Shown piece after piece: positions 53,765 to 61,428 of a stretch of 64,000 bases of DNA. Position 1 is the stretch's first letter. Every line of letters begins with the position of its first letter. The stretch comes from Bin5 sp965200685. GTDB lineage: Bacteria > Chloroflexota > Anaerolineae > Caldilineales > Caldilineaceae. Below the pieces are notes generated by a model. The model ran no database searches, had not been told where the DNA came from, and saw only the letters and a list, made by a program, of their open reading frames with translations. A program made the translations under genes and the position numbers. Where the stretch lies: positions 3,162,001 to 3,226,000 of the forward strand of contig OZ241379.1 of NCBI GenBank assembly GCA_965200685.1, given 5' to 3'.

Positions 53765-54229
53765 ATGAGCGGGAAACTCACTGCGGGCACTCTCGCCCCA
53801 ACATTTGAAGCACTGACGGACACTGGAGAGAAGATCGACCTGGCCGCGTACCGTGGCCAGAAGGTGATCCTGTACTTCTACCCCAAAGACGATACGCCTG
53901 GTTGCACGACCCAATCCTGTGGCTTCCGGGATGTGCATGCAGAGATTGCTGATAAAAATGCTGTCGTGTTCGGCATCAGCCCTGACGGTATAGAGAGCCA
54001 CCAGCAGTTCCGAGAGAAGTTCGAATTGCCCTTCACGCTGCTCGTGGACGAGGATCATGCCATAGCTGAGGCCTACGGCGTCTGGGGCGAGCGCTCGATG
54101 TACGGGCGTACATTTATGGGTATCCAGCGTAGCCACTTCGTGATTGACGAGGAGGGCAATCTGTTGGAAGCCTACTACAATGTAAAGCCGGAGGATAGCC
54201 CCACCAGGGCCTTGGCCGCGCTGTCGTAG
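53765..54229 (+). CDS. bcp: Thiol peroxidase of the Bcp/PrxQ family
   Basis: A 154-residue peroxiredoxin that reduces hydroperoxides with thioredoxin. Peroxidatic Cys47 in DDTPGCTTQSCGFRD and resolving Cys52 five residues on (atypical 2-Cys PrxQ pattern). Further marks: VFGISPDGIESHQQF, RSHFVIDEEGNL. Strong AGAGGAGAGAG before the ATG. It is divergent from the lipase gene, 135 bp apart. Confidence 0.95.
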   Translation: MSGKLTAGTLAPTFEALTDTGEKIDLAAYRGQKVILYFYPKDDTPGCTTQSCGFRDVHAEIADKNAVVFGISPDGIESHQQFREKFELPFTLLVDEDHAIAEAYGVWGERSMYGRTFMGIQRSHFVIDEEGNLLEAYYNVKPEDSPTRALAALS

Positions 54230-54250
54230 GCCAGCCAAATTGACAGGCGA

Positions 54251-54445
54251 TCACCATGGCAGCTCACCGGAGATGAGCATCCAAATCCCGTAGAGGAGAT
54301 AGCCTAAGACGACGATCACCAGCAGACCGAGAATGGTATTCCACTGACCGCGGACCCGCTGGAACTCCGCCCAGACCGCTTTGGGCTTGAGGAGGAGAAG
54401 CAGACCGATCAGGAGGAAGATCAAGAGAAGGCGTCGGATCGTCAC
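54251..54445 (-). CDS. Small two-helix membrane protein
   Basis: 64 residues from a GTG start. Helix 1 about residues 4-19 with a Leu-rich run, a short loop with AVWAEFQRVRGQW, helix 2 about 38-58. Convergent to bcp with 21 bp between stops and divergent from the next membrane protein with 28 bp between starts. No family is recognised; the even hydrophobic pattern and tidy spacing support a real gene. Confidence 0.55.
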   Translation of the reverse strand: MTIRRLLLIFLLIGLLLLLKPKAVWAEFQRVRGQWNTILGLLVIVVLGYLLYGIWMLISGELPW

Positions 54446-54461
54446 GGGTATTGTCTTCTGC

Positions 54462-54467
54462 TAGAAT
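54462..54467 (+). promoter_or_regulatory. -10 box giving a leaderless start at 54474
   Basis: TAGAAT at 54462-54467 ends six bases before the ATG at 54474, so the transcript would begin at the start codon. No ribosome-binding site is present. The -35 region is not clear. Confidence 0.45.
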
Positions 54468-54473
54468 TCCTGT

Positions 54474-55190
54474 ATGGATGGCACATGGCTGTTCGAACAA
54501 CTGACTCCACTGCATGCAGGCTTTTGGCTGGTGTCAAGTTTCCTTCTGGCTGTCGTCACCATGGGGGCAACCCGGATCGCCGCGCCGGAACTGGAGCAGA
54601 TCCTGCAGCTGGCCCGCTGGGTGATGATCCCGTACCTTGGGCTGATTCTCGGTGGCCTTTCTCCCCGCTTGCTAGGGGTGACAGGACTCAATTGGGCCGC
54701 GGGATTCGACATCGGCATCATGCTGCTATTTGTCGTGGTGATCCTGCTTGCACTGCTTCGCATTCTACTGCATCGGGACGAAAAACCATGGCCCATCCAC
54801 ACAGCCCCCAAGCAAAGGCCCTCGCCGCAGGCAAGGGGGCCGCAGCATGGCGGGCAAGACCTTCTCAACGCAGTATCCAACCTACTGCTGTTGGAGAGTG
54901 GTGCCCAGGAGTTTCACTGGTGTTTTCGACGAGGTGCTGTATGGGAGCTGTTTCTTGCCTGGCCGGCCGCGCCGGAACCACCCCTGTACTGGGCTATCTG
55001 GGTCGGGGCCGCCCTGTCCTTGCCGGGGATCAGTATACAGCGCAAGCCGCTCGCTGACCGACTGATTACAGCAGTGATCCTGACCACTACCTCGGTTCTG
55101 TTTCTCTATACCCGCAACTTTTGGCTGTGCTGGCTGCTTCACTTGCTCATGCGCCTTAGCCTGCAATGGCGACAGACGCCCCGGCTATAG
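54474..55190 (+). CDS. Multi-pass membrane protein of unknown function
   Basis: 238 residues with about six hydrophobic segments (near 15-35, 45-65, 75-100, 160-175, 190-205, 210-225) and a central polar linker rich in Pro, Gln and Gly. The FHWCFRRGAVWELF and WLLHLLMRLSLQW stretches loosely recall CPBP-type proteins but lack clear catalytic Glu-Glu/His motifs. The last 6 bases overlap the stop of the convergent small gene through a palindromic CTATAG. Function unknown. Confidence 0.65.
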   Translation: MDGTWLFEQLTPLHAGFWLVSSFLLAVVTMGATRIAAPELEQILQLARWVMIPYLGLILGGLSPRLLGVTGLNWAAGFDIGIMLLFVVVILLALLRILLHRDEKPWPIHTAPKQRPSPQARGPQHGGQDLLNAVSNLLLLESGAQEFHWCFRRGAVWELFLAWPAAPEPPLYWAIWVGAALSLPGISIQRKPLADRLITAVILTTTSVLFLYTRNFWLCWLLHLLMRLSLQWRQTPRL

Positions 55191-55478
55191 CACGAATCCT
55201 AGCACGAGCATCAGAGCAAACAGCACGCCCGAGACGACCAGGAGCTGTTTCAGATCCGAGAAGATCTGGTTGTATTCAGCATGCCAGTTGATCTGGTCAG
55301 AGCCGCGCAGACTGGTCGCTTGTACAGGCGTCTGCTCGGGTGTTGCCTGTTGCTGTCGGGACGAAGGCTCAGGGTTTTCGCTGCGGCCATGAGCAGCCCT
55401 GGTGTGAAGTCCACTATAGCTGCGTGGATTGGCTGTGCTGGCACTAGGGGCACGGCGGCGACGACTGCGTCGGGCCAT
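55185..55478 (-). CDS. Arg-rich N-terminus, single-helix small membrane protein
   Basis: 97 residues from the ATG at 55478, which has AAAGGAAG seven bases upstream. A basic start (MARRSRRRR), a long Ser/Gln/Pro-rich disordered stretch, then a conserved-looking EYNQIFSDLKQLLVVSGVLFALMLVLGFVL with a C-terminal membrane helix. Such one-helix tail-anchored proteins are seen in Chloroflexota genomes from memory; no function is known. Stop codons of this and the convergent gene share CTATAG. Confidence 0.7.
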   Translation of the reverse strand: MARRSRRRRAPSASTANPRSYSGLHTRAAHGRSENPEPSSRQQQATPEQTPVQATSLRGSDQINWHAEYNQIFSDLKQLLVVSGVLFALMLVLGFVL

Positions 55479-55627
55479 TCTTTGGCTTCCTTTCATTAGT
55501 CATATGGATCGCCGCTACAGCGGCAAACAAGCTACCATAGTATACTGTCATGTATATCTTCTTGCAAAGAAAATCCTCTGGCAAACGTTACTTTCTACAT
55601 TTTAGGGAAAAAACCAGGTGCGGAAAT

Positions 55628-55677
55628 GTTGTCAAAAACTTCATGACAACAAAATCACAACCCTGTTGGGGTATAGT
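55628..55677 (+). promoter_or_regulatory. Palindromic operator and -10 box of the phytoene/squalene synthase gene
   Basis: A perfect inverted repeat GTTGTCA-N9-TGACAAC (55628-55650) lies 21 bases before TATAGT (55672-55677). No good -35 hexamer is at the expected place, so the palindrome may bind an activator that replaces it. It is not the TGT-N12-ACA pattern of PpsR/CrtJ (spacing is 13). Confidence 0.6.
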
Positions 55678-55715
55678 GCAAGTGTCTTACCATAATGACA
55701 AACGGGAGGGTACAG

Positions 55716-56720
55716 ATGACCACTACAACCCGCGCTTGGGAAAAGTCTTTATTGTCGCTTGCATACGAGGAATCCAGCACATCGCAAGTGTCTCCGCGAA
55801 CAGTCGAAGATAGAGAGGTATTGGAGCGGGCCTATGCCTACTGCAGATCCATAACCGCTGTTCACAGTCGTTCCTTTTACATGGCTTCCCGTCTCCTTCC
55901 CTCGGCAAAATGTCGCGACATACAGGCCCTGTATGCGTTTTGTCGAATTACTGATGATCTCGTGGATGATCCGCCCCCGGGGCAGGAGGAACCCGAGGCT
56001 CTGTTCGCCGCGTTGGAGGCTTGGCGGACCCGTACATTGGCTTGGGATGAGCCGCCCCCTGCGCTCTCGTTCCAACAGATTACCGATGACAGGGACCTGG
56101 TCGTTTTGGCATGGCGCGATGTATGCAGTCGTTTTTGCATCCCCCAACACTACGCGCAGCAGTTCATCAACACTATCGGCCAAGATATCACGCGCCCACG
56201 TTACGAGACATTCGCGGACTTGGCTGCCTACTGCTACGGGGTGGCGTCAACAGTGGGGCTGATGAGCATGTACATCATTGGTTTCTGCGGGCCGCGGGCA
56301 GTTCCCTACGCTCTGAAATTGGGTGTCGCGCTACAGCTGACCAATATCCTGCGGGATATAGGGGAGGACTGGCGGGCTGGTCGTCTTTATCTGCCGTTAG
56401 AAGAGTTGCGGTTGTTTGGCCTGTGCGAAGAGGATATTGAGGCTGGCATTGTCAATGATCGCTGGCGGGCATTCATGGAGTTTCAGATTGAACGCAACCG
56501 GCAGCTTTACGCTGAGGCCTGGCCAGGAATCGCACTCCTACATGCCGATGGCCACTTCTCAATCGCTGCGGCTGCTGAACTCTATCGCGCAATTCTGCAG
56601 GATATCGAACGCCACGATTTCGATGTCTTTTCACGACGTGCCCATGTCAGCATAAGGGGAAAATTGCGGCGTTTGCCCGCCATCTGGTGGCGTAGCAGAA
56701 GCATGCGGCCCCCGGCGTAG
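55716..56720 (+). CDS. crtB: Squalene/phytoene synthase
   Basis: A 334-residue head-to-head prenyl transferase condensing two GGPP (phytoene) or FPP (squalene). First aspartate-rich motif YAFCRITDDLVDD (Asp80-Asp85), second LTNILRDIGEDWRAGRLYLP (Asp214-Asp218), and SRSFYMASRLLP near the start. The start at 55716 is favoured by GGGAGG six bases before; an ATG 21 bases upstream has none. No desaturase or hopanoid gene is nearby, so the product is not certain, though RLYLPLEEL resembles bacterial CrtB. Confidence 0.9.
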   Translation: MTTTTRAWEKSLLSLAYEESSTSQVSPRTVEDREVLERAYAYCRSITAVHSRSFYMASRLLPSAKCRDIQALYAFCRITDDLVDDPPPGQEEPEALFAALEAWRTRTLAWDEPPPALSFQQITDDRDLVVLAWRDVCSRFCIPQHYAQQFINTIGQDITRPRYETFADLAAYCYGVASTVGLMSMYIIGFCGPRAVPYALKLGVALQLTNILRDIGEDWRAGRLYLPLEELRLFGLCEEDIEAGIVNDRWRAFMEFQIERNRQLYAEAWPGIALLHADGHFSIAAAAELYRAILQDIERHDFDVFSRRAHVSIRGKLRRLPAIWWRSRSMRPPA

Positions 56721-56769
56721 CCCGATTTGCCTCAACATAAGCGGCAGTCTCAAAGATACGAACAGTAAA

Positions 56770-56799
56770 TTGACAAGATAGACGGGTACAGGCTACAAT
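56770..56799 (+). promoter_or_regulatory. Promoter of the peptide ABC operon
   Basis: TTGACA (56770-56775), 18 bases, TACAAT (56794-56799). Transcription from about 56806 leaves a 145-base leader before the ATG at 56951, holding the stem-loop at 56824-56847 and two further weak stems (56904-56919 and about 56932-56948). Confidence 0.75.
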
Positions 56800-56823
56800 G
56801 TCTGTAACTTCAGGCAGAAGCGG

Positions 56824-56847
56824 GCCTGTCCTCGACAGGCATTTTTG
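56824..56847 (+). terminator. Terminator-like hairpin in the leader of the peptide ABC operon
   Basis: Perfect 7-bp stem GCCTGTC/GACAGGC with a CTC loop (56824-56840) followed by ATTTTTG. It looks like an intrinsic terminator only about 18 bases after the presumed transcription start. It could end transcripts from crtB, 104 bp upstream, or act as an attenuator for the peptide transporter. Confidence 0.6.
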
Positions 56848-56950
56848 CTAACGTACTCCGTGTGACGAGACAATTGCTTACCCCAGTAGCCTGTGGCGTT
56901 TCACTGGTCTTGAAACCAGACACCTGCGGGTCGGCAGGGACTGTCAATCT

Positions 56951-57997
56951 ATGGCTGTGAATCTACAAGCCCCCGAGCCTTCGACTGCTGCAGTCGATAG
57001 AGATGGGGATGATCCTATCCTTGATCTGAAGAATTTGAAGACGTATTTCTTCCTAGAACGGGGGGTTGTCAAGGCAGTTGATGGTGTCAATGTTACCCTT
57101 GGGCGTCAGAAGACCTTGGGCGTTGTTGGTGAAAGCGGTTGCGGCAAAAGTGTGACCTTCCGCTCGGTTATGCGGCTGGTGCAATCGCCACCGGGCAAGA
57201 TTGTTGAGGGTGAGATCCGGCTGAACCGCAAGAATGGGACAACCGTTGATATTGTGAAGTTGGACCAGCGCGGCCGCGAACTCAGGGACATTCGTGGCGC
57301 AGAGATCGCCATGATCTTTCAGGAGCCCATGACCTCCCTGAACCCACTCCATCCGGTCGGGCGGCAGATATCCGAGTCGGTTCTGCTACACCAAAACGTG
57401 TCCAAGCGTGATGCCATGGAACGGGCCGAGGAAATGCTGCATAAGGTTCACATCGCGGACCCGGCCCGCCGCGTGAATGAGTATCCCCATCAGTTGAGTG
57501 GCGGCATGCGCCAGCGGGTGATGATTGCCCTGGCCTTGAGCTGTAACCCCTCCATTCTGATCGCGGATGAGCCGACGACCGCCTTGGATGTGACAGTACA
57601 AGCCCAGATTCTGGATCTGATGCGGGAATTGCAGGATGATTTCAATTCCTCCATCGTCTTGATTACCCACAATCTGGGCATTGTTTCCCAGATGGCGGAT
57701 CATGTGGCCGTGATGTACTTGGGCCGGGTCGTCGAATACGCGCCGGTCCGCGATATCTTCCATACCCCAAAACATCCCTATACAATCGGGCTTCTCAACT
57801 CGGTTCCTGTCCTAGGACGGAAGGAGCGCAAGATGCTGGTTCCCATTGAAGGGATGGTCCCAAGCCCTATGGAAGAGATTCAGGGCTGTGCCTTTGCTGA
57901 CCGCTGTCCGCGAGTTATGGATATCTGTAGGGAGCACACACCGGTTTTCAAGGAGTACGCAGCGGGTCATTCCGTGGCCTGCTGGCTGCATGAATGA
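56951..57997 (+). CDS. Oligopeptide/dipeptide ABC transporter ATPase (OppD/DppD type)
   Basis: A 348-residue ATPase. Walker A GESGCGKSVTFRSV, signature LSGGMRQRVMIALAL, Walker B ILIADEPTTALDV, H-loop LITHNLG, and the C-terminal peptide-transporter extension with its iron-sulfur-type cysteines (GCAFADRCPRVMDICRE, then SVACWLHE). The extension is specific to the Opp/Dpp class. It begins the operon; no OppF partner is in the window. Confidence 0.94.
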   Translation: MAVNLQAPEPSTAAVDRDGDDPILDLKNLKTYFFLERGVVKAVDGVNVTLGRQKTLGVVGESGCGKSVTFRSVMRLVQSPPGKIVEGEIRLNRKNGTTVDIVKLDQRGRELRDIRGAEIAMIFQEPMTSLNPLHPVGRQISESVLLHQNVSKRDAMERAEEMLHKVHIADPARRVNEYPHQLSGGMRQRVMIALALSCNPSILIADEPTTALDVTVQAQILDLMRELQDDFNSSIVLITHNLGIVSQMADHVAVMYLGRVVEYAPVRDIFHTPKHPYTIGLLNSVPVLGRKERKMLVPIEGMVPSPMEEIQGCAFADRCPRVMDICREHTPVFKEYAAGHSVACWLHE

Positions 57998-58109
57998 TAA
58001 AATCAACTTTTCGTAATCAGTTTCTAGTGGCGCAGTTACGAAAAACTAGAAACGAACAATGAGCAGACCTTTCTGTTCTCGGTTATTCATCTTTCAAGGA
58101 GGAATGTAT

Positions 58110-60284
58110 ATGTCACGTAAGCGAACGAGCAGGATTTTTCTGGTGTTGTCATTGTTGGTCGTGGTTTCCATGATCATCACCGCCTGTGGTAGTGCTGATC
58201 CGGCTGCCAGTGACACCCAGGAAGAGGCCGCAGCCCCGGCCGCAGAAGGGGCTACTGAAAGTAGTGGCGCAGAAGCGGCCGCAGAGGAAATGGCCATGGA
58301 GGTGGATCTGTCTCCCAGTGAGTATCCGGAACCCCAATTGATTATGGGCAGCCGGGAGGTGCAGAAACTCCCGCTGGATCAGATTCTGACCTACAAAGCT
58401 CTGGATTCCTACACTGAGCCGGATTGGGTGAGCGAGCTGGTGGCTGATGGTGTATTGCCGCCAGTGGAAGAACGCTTGCCGCTCGAGCCCCGGGTCATTC
58501 TGGAAAGCGGCATGTCTGATGGCCTGGGGGTATATGGCGGTGTCTGGCGGGACTTCTCCGCCTGCCCGACCGAAGGCTACAATCGCGGTGCAGGCCAGAG
58601 TGCCGGCTGGTTCGGCATTGAAGCAGCCGCTTTCGCATCCCTGCTCAAGTCCGGCCCGATCTACCGCCGCTCCGACGCGCTGGAACCGCTGCCCTACCTG
58701 GCCAAGAGCTGGGAGTGGAGCGAAGACGGCTTTGAGCTGACCATGAATCTGATCGAAGGGGCCAAGTGGTCCGACGGTCATCCCTTTACCACAGAGGATG
58801 TCCTCTTTACATGGGAAGATATGATCGTTGATACGAATGTACAGTCCCCCAAGGGGGCCAGTGCCTGGGTGTTTGATGATGAAATGACCCAACTTGAGGT
58901 GATGGATGACTATACATTCAAATTCATCTTCCCAGTTGCTTTCCCGGTCCAGGCTTTCTTCCAGATGGACGAGGGCGATTTCCACATCTCCCCAGCCCAT
59001 ATCCTGAAGCCCCTCCATCCCAAGTATAACTCTGAGATGGATTATGTAGACTTTGAAGCGGCCATGCCGCCGGACGAGACACCGGTCGTATTGGGCGAGT
59101 TCGTACCCGTTGAGTACATCACCGATGAGCTGATGATCCTGCGTCGCAACCCCTACTACTGGGGCGTGGATGAAGCCGGCAACCAGCTACCCTATCTGGA
59201 TGAAGTCGTCTTTGAGAAGGGGCCGTCTGGCGTGGGCCGTACCCTGAGCACCTTGGCCGGCTCGGCCGACCATTCCAATCTGGAGAATCCCAGCACCTTT
59301 ATTGAGACACTGAAGCGGGCTGAGGAAGATGACGCCCACTTCTATGTGGAATGGGGGCCGGAAACACTGGGCTTCAGCATTAAGCTCAACCTCTCCACAT
59401 CGTTGGGTGTGAAGGACGAGCGGGACACGGCCGTGCGCGAGCTGTTCCGGGATGTGCGTTTCCGCAAGGCTGTCAGTTTTGCCCTGGACCGGGAAGGCAT
59501 TTCCCAGTCGATCTTGCGCGGGCCCTTCCTGCGTGGCTGGGCGGGCGGCCTGTTCCCCGGTTCCTCCTACTTCGACCGCAGCACCGTTGCCTACTTCAAC
59601 AACAATCCTGAGGCCGCGGCCGCGTTGCTGGCGGAGCTGGGATTTGAGGATACGGACGGTGATGGGACGCTGAATTGGCCGACAGAGCGCCTGGCCAGTG
59701 GGGAAAACCTAGTATTGGCCCTGGTCACCAGTGAAGATGCCGAGGAGACCCAGACAGTCGGCGATGCGGCTGTGACGTTGCTCGGGGACCTGGGGGTACA
59801 GATCAATGTGCGCCCACTGAACAGCGCGGCCCGCCGTGAGATGAATGAGGCGGGCGAATGGGAGATGCGCGTCGACCGCGATGGCCAGACCTTTGCGGTT
59901 CCCTTCACACGCTGCCGTGAGTTGGCACCCATCGAGAAAGAGTTCAGCTTCCATCGAGAAGGGGCCGAACCGCGCGAATTGCTGGACTTTGAGCAGGAAC
60001 TGATCGATATCGTCACTGCCTTCTGCGCGCAACCGGACACGGATGTCCGCCGGCAGTTGATGGCAGAATACAACCAGATCACCACGGAGAACGTCTATTT
60101 TATGGGCGTCTTCGTCGGTCGGTACGGCTTGGCAGCCGCCAAGCGCTTCAAGAACGTCCCGGCCGGTATGCCTGTGTTCATGTACAACTGGACATGGGAA
60201 AATGTCATGCCGGAGCAGGTCTGGGTCGATCCCGCGCAACAGATAGACCAGTTGCGCCCAGGTGTGATCCCAACCTACGAGTAA
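58110..60284 (+). CDS. Peptide-type ABC substrate-binding lipoprotein (family 5)
   Basis: A 724-residue extracytoplasmic binding protein from the ATG at 58110, chosen for AAGGAGGA seven bases upstream. Lipobox ITAC, an Ala/Glu-rich linker to about residue 70, then the family 5 core: EDGFELTMNLIEGAKWSDGH, FTTEDVLFTWEDM, VRELFRDVRFRKAVSFALDR. It is longer than DppA/OppA (about 530) owing to an N-terminal region of roughly 100 extra residues and inserts. It probably binds peptides or oligosaccharides for the adjacent permease. Confidence 0.9.
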   Translation: MSRKRTSRIFLVLSLLVVVSMIITACGSADPAASDTQEEAAAPAAEGATESSGAEAAAEEMAMEVDLSPSEYPEPQLIMGSREVQKLPLDQILTYKALDSYTEPDWVSELVADGVLPPVEERLPLEPRVILESGMSDGLGVYGGVWRDFSACPTEGYNRGAGQSAGWFGIEAAAFASLLKSGPIYRRSDALEPLPYLAKSWEWSEDGFELTMNLIEGAKWSDGHPFTTEDVLFTWEDMIVDTNVQSPKGASAWVFDDEMTQLEVMDDYTFKFIFPVAFPVQAFFQMDEGDFHISPAHILKPLHPKYNSEMDYVDFEAAMPPDETPVVLGEFVPVEYITDELMILRRNPYYWGVDEAGNQLPYLDEVVFEKGPSGVGRTLSTLAGSADHSNLENPSTFIETLKRAEEDDAHFYVEWGPETLGFSIKLNLSTSLGVKDERDTAVRELFRDVRFRKAVSFALDREGISQSILRGPFLRGWAGGLFPGSSYFDRSTVAYFNNNPEAAAALLAELGFEDTDGDGTLNWPTERLASGENLVLALVTSEDAEETQTVGDAAVTLLGDLGVQINVRPLNSAARREMNEAGEWEMRVDRDGQTFAVPFTRCRELAPIEKEFSFHREGAEPRELLDFEQELIDIVTAFCAQPDTDVRRQLMAEYNQITTENVYFMGVFVGRYGLAAAKRFKNVPAGMPVFMYNWTWENVMPEQVWVDPAQQIDQLRPGVIPTYE

Positions 60285-60296
60285 ACAGGATGACAA

Positions 60297-60334
60297 AGCC
60301 CCAGTGGAGCGCGATGACACCCTCCACTGGGGTT
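60297..60334 (+). promoter_or_regulatory. Stem-loop between the peptide-binding protein and permease genes
   Basis: A 13-bp stem (60297-60309 with 60322-60334; one G-U pair) and a 12-base loop, lying 13 bp after the binding-protein stop and 8 bp before the permease ATG. It is followed by ATTCCCC, not a T-run. It would overlap or hide the permease ribosome-binding site. Confidence 0.75.
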
Positions 60335-60341
60335 ATTCCCC

Positions 60342-61370
60342 ATGATTGGATTTATTGTTCGTCGTTTTTTCGTCTCCCTAGCCATCGTCCTCGGCATTGC
60401 CTTGGTCAGCTTTATTGTGATCCAGTTGCCGCCGGGTGACTACGCGGATGGGTATGAGGCCTTCCTAGTTGAGCAGGGGGGAGCCACGGAAGCGGAAGCC
60501 GAAGCCCAGGCCGAGCTATTCCGCCAGCGGTATGGCCTGGACAAGCCGCTGCCGGTGCAGTTTTATGTCTGGATCCGGGATATGGTGACCAAGGGCAGCT
60601 TTGGTTTTTCCTTCGCGTATAAGCGGGATGTCGGGGAACTGATCGCCGAACGGCTGCCGCGTACTCTGTTGCTGGCTGTGTTGGCCCATCTCACCTCAAC
60701 TGTGGTAGGCCTGGCGATCGGGATCTATGTCGCGCCGCGCCAGTATTCCCTGGCAGATAATTTCGCCGCATTTCTGGCGTTTATCCTGTCTGCCTTGCCC
60801 CGCTTTTGGATCGCTCTGGCCATTATGTTTTTCCTGGTCTTTACCCTCAAACAGGAACATGTGACAGCCTTCCATTCGCCACAGTACGCGGTGATGTCTT
60901 GGTCATTCGGCAGCCTAGAAGAGGTGCGCGCGAGCTGGGCCAAATTGCTGGACCTGCTCCAGCACATCTGGCCGGTGGTGGTTATCGCCGGCCTGGGTGG
61001 TGTGGCCCGCAATATGCGTGTGATGCGGGGCAATATGTTGGACGAACTGAACGCCCAATATGTGACCACGGCCCGCTCCAAGGGCTTGACAGATGGCCAG
61101 GTTATGCGTCGCCATGCCGTGCCCAATGCCCTACACCCGATTATTATGTATCAGGGCACAGTGCTGCCCTACATGCTGCAAGGCGAATTGCAGGCCTCAA
61201 TTGTGCTGGGCTTGCCGACCATCGGCACCTTGCTGCTGACCTCTTTACGCAATGAGGATATCTATATCGCCGCCAGTTGCCTGCTGATCTACGGTGTGCT
61301 GCTGGTGGCCGGCAATCTGATCGCGGATATCTCATTGGCTGTTCTGGACCCCCGGGTGCGTTATACATAA
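60342..61370 (+). CDS. Peptide ABC transporter permease (DppB/OppB type)
   Basis: A 342-residue membrane protein with six hydrophobic segments. N-terminal MIGFIVRRFFVSLAIVLGIALVSFIVIQLPPGDY is the classic DppB start; the coupling motif is YVTTARSKGLTDGQVMRRHAVPNAL; a normal C-terminus ends in DPRVRYT. DppB should pair with a DppC permease, but no such gene follows: the restriction-modification gene begins 58 bp later. Either DppC lies elsewhere or the operon was interrupted. Confidence 0.94.
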   Translation: MIGFIVRRFFVSLAIVLGIALVSFIVIQLPPGDYADGYEAFLVEQGGATEAEAEAQAELFRQRYGLDKPLPVQFYVWIRDMVTKGSFGFSFAYKRDVGELIAERLPRTLLLAVLAHLTSTVVGLAIGIYVAPRQYSLADNFAAFLAFILSALPRFWIALAIMFFLVFTLKQEHVTAFHSPQYAVMSWSFGSLEEVRASWAKLLDLLQHIWPVVVIAGLGGVARNMRVMRGNMLDELNAQYVTTARSKGLTDGQVMRRHAVPNALHPIIMYQGTVLPYMLQGELQASIVLGLPTIGTLLLTSLRNEDIYIAASCLLIYGVLLVAGNLIADISLAVLDPRVRYT

Positions 61371-61428
61371 ACTGCAGTGGTTGGTGATCTGTTCTTCACT
61401 TGCTGATCACTGGTGTTAGGGACTACCA

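Noticed and set aside
53630..54238. Long minus-strand reading frame continuing the lipase gene to 54238
   Set aside because: The added 203 codons are antisense to the well-supported bcp gene and show no family features; the lipase domain starts at 53629.
56904..56919. tRNA-Ser-like anticodon arm (CTGGT-CTTGAA-ACCAG)
   Set aside because: The loop is one base short and no acceptor, D or T arm can be formed around it, so it is treated as a leader stem only.
61381..61420. Inverted repeat GTGATC/GATCAC before the second restriction-modification gene as a control-protein site
   Set aside because: Only six bases match, spacing is long, and no controller gene is present.
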